NCBI GenBank assembly: GCA_905331475.1
Contig: CAJNYU010002712.1
Location: 1-64,000 of the forward strand
Length of the DNA: 64,000 nt
Origin: Rotaria socialis
Lineage: Eukaryota > Rotifera > Eurotatoria > Philodinida > Philodinidae
Direction of reading: 5' to 3'
A program made the position numbers and the translations under genes. This document shows, piece after piece, positions 59,893 to 64,000 of this stretch (its first letter is position 1; each line of letters begins with the position of its first letter). The notes beneath the pieces were generated by a model. That model was not told the origin of the DNA, made no database searches, and saw only the letters and a program-made list of their open reading frames with translations.

Positions 59893-61063
59893 TTATATTA
59901 ACATAATTACAAGTTTTCGTGGTGTAATAGGTTTTGATGACGATGAAAGTTTTTCATATGGACATGGATGATCAGCATCCTAATTAAAATAAATGAAATT
60001 AAAAATAAATCACTGCACGAATAGACACTCAACAAACCTGCCAGTATAAATATTTACATAATTGACATTGATGAATCATTTCAGCATAAACATCTCGAAG
60101 ACCATATTGTCGTTTTAATACAAAATAAATTTTTTTCCAATCAACGTTATCCATATCCACATTCATATTTTTGTTTTGTCGTCGAAGAAAACCAGAAATT
60201 TTCTCTCCGAATACTGTTGTTTGATTACTATTCTTAGTTTCATCACCAAAATGATGAAGACATAATTGTCGCCAAAGAAGTAATTCTTGTGTTACTCGAT
60301 ATAAATTTGAATTAATCATTCCCACATTTGCTATATCTGCGCCGCTATCTAATCGTCGAACTATTTCACGTTGCATTTCAACTGGAAGATAATCAAATTT
60401 TATTTTACTATTATCTTCATCTGTTTTTATTCGATTTACTCGAATATGTTTCATTTTCTCTTTCATATGTGTTAACTTTTCAATATGTTGTTGCCATAAT
60501 TGACTTGAACCAATATAATAATAAAATGGATATGCAGCTTCTATAGAATTAAGAAATTGCGTCACTATCCGTTGCATTAAAGGAATATTATCGCCAGTTT
60601 TAAGAGCTAAAATATTAGAATTCATAAAAGATATTTATGTATACGTAGAGATATACCCGTATCGATCATTCGTTCGATAATCTGAAATAAACAACGTTGA
60701 GCATTGCCACTTAATTCGCTTAATTTTTCTTTCAATAAAATTTGTACAACCTGTTAGAAGAAAAAAAAATACACGATAAAAAAAACAGCAGCGATAATAA
60801 ATATTTTTCTTTACTTTTGCAACATAATTAAAACGTCGAATGTTACTAACTGAATTAACAATATCAAGTGCATTGAGTATATCGGATAGACTTGCATTTA
60901 GATTTGTTAACTTGAAAAAAATAAAGATGACGAATAAAGAAAATGATCAACAGGAGCTTACAGAATTTGATAGTGATATTGGTTTTGGTCGTTGCCATGA
61001 GCCAAGTTCAGTTTTTGTCCATTGTTCTCCATTTGCACGCCAATCGCGTCCGATAAATGGCAT
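59893..61063 (-). CDS. F-box protein of the FBXO32 (atrogin-1)/FBXO25 family
   Basis: Five exons: 60962-61063, 60815-60910, 60657-60750, 60038-60606 and 59893-59979. All joins are in phase and give 315 residues. The start MPFIGRDWRANGEQWTKTE matches the atrogin-1 N-terminus (MPFLGQDWRSPGQNWVKT). NIRRFNYVAKVVQILLKEKL followed by SELSGNAQR matches its RRFNYVVRLLELIAKSQL region. The F-box is DYLPVEMQREIVRRLDSGAD to LLLWRQLCLHHF, followed by VDWKKIYFVLKRQYG and a C-terminal CQLCKYLYWQ/DADHPC segment. The family is the substrate receptor of an SCF (Skp1-Cul1) ubiquitin ligase. It is shorter than the vertebrate protein (about 355) because the basic segment between exons 1 and 2 is missing. Its promoter side carries a (GT)n run. 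Confidence 0.92.
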
Positions 61064-61172
61064 TGTATTGACGAAGAAAAAATTTATAATACTTCACTGT
61101 ATGAAAACGAGACAATGATGAAGTGGAATATTTTAAATGAAGGGCGAACGGAATAAATTATACTACACTATC

Positions 61173-61198
61173 GTGTGTGTGTGTGTGTGTGTGTGTGT
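61173..61198. repeat. (GT)13 microsatellite
   Basis: Pure GT dinucleotide run about 110 bp upstream of the F-box gene start, bracketed by TACACTA and TAGTGTA. Confidence 0.9.
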
Positions 61199-62601
61199 AG
61201 TGTATTAATATCCTACATGCGTGCTTCAATCTCTGCACTTATATAAGAGCTCAGAAAAAAAAACGACGAAGACGAATACATCACGAGAACAAAGTTTATC
61301 TCTCGTTTCTCATGAGTTTTTCTCGTGCTCTCGTCCATATGATCTACGCCATTTGTACGTACAGAACAGAAAGGAAGCGAAGGAAACGATCAGCAGAATA
61401 CGCAAGAAAGAGTGCTATCCTCTCGTAGCATGTGATTATTCGTATCGTTGAAAAATTAGGTCACATGAAACGAGTACGCGGACATGTGACGCATAAGCTA
61501 AATTCGTAATTTTATTAGTAAGTACTCTGGCAATACTAATCATAAGCAATTCTAATTATAACTTTATTCAAGAATATTCTCGTGACGGTTTTATATCGAA
61601 ATAACAAATTTGAGAAAATAATGTATAATGCGTTGTATATAACGCACTAAGGTAATACCAAGCATGGAACGCAATTATCAGTAAGTGGACCTTAAGTGCA
61701 CAATTACTATATCATATTGCCTTTAAATAAAATGAATTATAGTTTTATCATATCTAATCGAATACTAAAAGATCTATGAAAATTTGATTTTTATTATTTT
61801 CCTGACAGATAACGTTAAAAAGATGATTGCATCTCATGTCCGATAGAGAATACATTTTAGTATGGCATCAAAATAAAAATCACGTATTTCGAATTCAACA
61901 ATATTTGAAATTGATTCATACTACAATGTTACTCTGATTAAAATAGCATTTGAAGTTTATTTTCTCTGATAAGATTCAAATTTTTTACAACTGCATCTAG
62001 AATAGTTTCATCAGAGAGTGACAGGTTAATATCGATATGATTATTGCCATATTTCATCGCAGTATCATAGTATGCAGATACTGTTAATATAGATTGATCG
62101 ACTCTGTGTACTATTTGTAGCATGTTCTATGATTTTTTTCGATTACAAGATTAGTTTTGTTTCCTAGCCATCTGGATTGATCCTGTCTAAATTCTATTTT
62201 TAACGATTCTACATCGAATCGAGCATTTTGGAAATGAGAATGTCACACCTGAAAATGCATGAATCAATTCAGTAGTGCGGAAAAGACCTAGTGGTCATAA
62301 TCAACACAAATATTTGATTGGATGAGGGGCGGTTCATATTGAAAACCTGCAATCTTCATGCCGATAAAATAGATTTTGATACCTCCTATTCATGAATGAA
62401 ACTGCTTTACTTGTTGATTTTGATTTTATTGTTTTTTTTTGCATAATTCAGAAACATTTTTCTGCAACAAATATTTAAAAAAACAAGTTATTCGTTTTAT
62501 TAGATTCTTTTAGTAATGATCGCCGGATCCCGAAGTCATTCCTTTATGATGTGGTGACATGGCATTCATTGCTGCTCTTATTTATTTTTTGTTCATCCAT
62601 A
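61199..62601. other. Intergenic, no gene seen
   Basis: AT-rich sequence between the F-box gene and the small membrane protein gene; only short chance frames. Confidence 0.4.
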
Positions 62602-62880
62602 TTACATAACTTTTGTACAGAGAGAACCCATGGACGGTCGAAACGTCGTTCGTCGTGATATCAATTGTGGCTGTGCTGCTGGTTGTAATGGTGGCAACAA
62701 TCGTAGTACAATATTTCGTGGCCTTTCGAATTGTATAATAAACACAATCATCATCAGTAAGCTCGCAATGCATAAAATGACTATGACAGTACAGATTGAA
62801 CCACAAATGGGAGTCTGAACGACGATGGCATTATCAGCTTCGATGAACAGTTGAGAGAACGCATCAATGAAATAATCCAT
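62602..62880 (-). CDS. Small single-pass membrane protein, 92 residues
   Basis: ATG 62880 to stop 62602. An acidic N-terminal segment (MDYFIDAFSQLFIEADNA) is followed by one long hydrophobic helix (ICTVIVILCIASLLMMIVFI) and a basic, Pro/Gln/Arg-rich tail (LLPPLQPAAQPQLISRRTTF). The charge pattern predicts N-out/C-in. No family recognised; it may be only one exon of a larger gene. Confidence 0.45.
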   Translation of the reverse strand: MDYFIDAFSQLFIEADNAIVVQTPICGSICTVIVILCIASLLMMIVFIIQFERPRNIVLRLLPPLQPAAQPQLISRRTTFRPSMGSLCTKVM

Positions 62881-64000
62881 CTAAAACAGAGAACATTTGA
62901 AAATTGAACAAACCAAAAGATAAGATAAAAAATATATATGGATTTTTTTTCATTTTGTTTAGGAGCGTTCGATACTGATTAATGATTCATTGATCTTGTT
63001 CATTGGATAATCTAGATCGATTTAAAATACTAACATTTTTGATTGGATTTTGAACCTTATCTCCCTCTATTATCAAAAAAACCCTTTTTCTATATTACCC
63101 CGATTATGGCACAAGTAGTATTGATAGCTAGTAAATGAAGAAATGAAAAATTTTACGTACATATATTTTTTTGCTTTATCGTTTGGTTTATTAAAATCTC
63201 TATTTATAAGTCGAACATAAGGAAAGTTAACATGAACATACTAAAAAGCGCTATTTACCACATTGAGGGTGCGTGTGAATGCGTGACTGCTATCATCACT
63301 CCACCCACACATCCACCTTCGACTAGGAAAATACACTTTTCTCAAGTACAGATAATTATATTTAATAAAATGAAAAGCTGTTGAATTCAAATAGCCTATG
63401 AATATTTTTAGAAAATGATTTTCTTGATATTGTCTCTCTTACTGATTTAATTCGAATATCGTTAAATCTTGATTTGTAAATCCTCTTCTCTTTTTCTTTA
63501 ACGAGACTTTTTATTTTCCACAGAACAATCGTCAGGACAAATAATATCAACAGTATAATTCAGTGGTCCTAAAATATGAATTGTCAGAATTCACTCAAAA
63601 TTGTGTCAACACGAATCATTTCTTTGACTATTGTTGCTCCTTACAGTGTACACACGCACACAATCAAGTTAATAATAGAAACATAATACTATCAGCATTA
63701 TGCGATTGATTGACGTGTGTTGTTAATCTGACTCAATATGAGATGTACATCTTATGAATACAACTTTAGGTTGACAAACTCCTACTTTCTTTTTATTGTT
63801 GATGACTCTTTTGGGCATTACATTTTAGTACGAACATACAGAAGGCGAGAGAAAATGTTGTTAAAAATAAAAAATTGCGGACCATCGGTAGCACGTACGC
63901 ATTCCCCTCTGTTGTAAAATGCTACAATATATTAATAAGGCACTTTTTCGGACAAAAGAGAGGCATAAATGTTGCAACTCAGACATTGTCGATGTTCTTC
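62881..64000. other. Intergenic to window end
   Basis: AT-rich. A CACCCACACATCC stretch near 63300 resembles telomere-like CCCACA repeats, but no hammerhead was found beside it. Confidence 0.35.

Overview
The window looks like a metazoan genome with compact introns, most likely a bdelloid rotifer. The protein genes carry many GT..AG introns of about 50-70 bp, the DNA is AT-rich, and the gene content is animal (fibrocystin-L, alpha carbonic anhydrase, an atrogin-1/FBXO25-type F-box protein, FLYWCH finger, peptide-type GPCR remnant). TGTGGG-type repeats, the telomere unit known from bdelloids, lie beside hammerhead ribozymes. The species cannot be named from sequence alone.

Layout. 1-10.8 kb is repeat-rich: three copies of a short TG..CA element carrying a tRNA-like Pol III promoter (1.2, 9.5, 10.4 kb), a 2.36-kb foldback element (1941-4301), hammerhead-bearing repeats, a TA-flanked MITE, GC-rich palindromic islands and a decayed SLC10A7-like transporter. 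10.8-24.4 kb is one large minus-strand gene, a fibrocystin-L (PKHD1L1) homologue of about three dozen exons, cut off at its 5' side by a nearly intact hAT transposon (24401-27364). 27.5-29.5 kb is a secreted or membrane-anchored carbonic anhydrase whose single long intron holds two MITEs.

29.5-39.7 kb is mostly noncoding, with one intronless 2-oxoglutarate/Fe(II) oxygenase and several inverted-repeat elements. 39.7-40.7 kb is a FAXDC2-like sterol/fatty-acid hydroxylase. 44.4-46.3 kb holds a FLYWCH gene split by a palindromic element and a broken GPCR. 47.2 kb encodes a small PPxY membrane protein; 49.1 kb is an inverted minisatellite; 52.2 kb a cysteine-rich secreted protein; 54.4-56.9 kb a head-to-head pair of P-loop GTPases. 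59-61 kb has an unknown two-exon gene convergent with the F-box gene, and 62.6 kb a small one-pass membrane protein.

The host genes are independent units rather than one pathway. The main novelty is in the small mobile elements: (1) a Pol III-promoter element with LTR-like ends and 5-bp duplications; (2) type I hammerhead ribozymes with palindromic stem III and covarying stem I, some joined to telomere-like repeats; (3) a set of 80-230 bp GC-rich palindromic islands, each built from its own short motif and its reverse complement. All coordinates and models are from reading by eye; no search or folding program was run.
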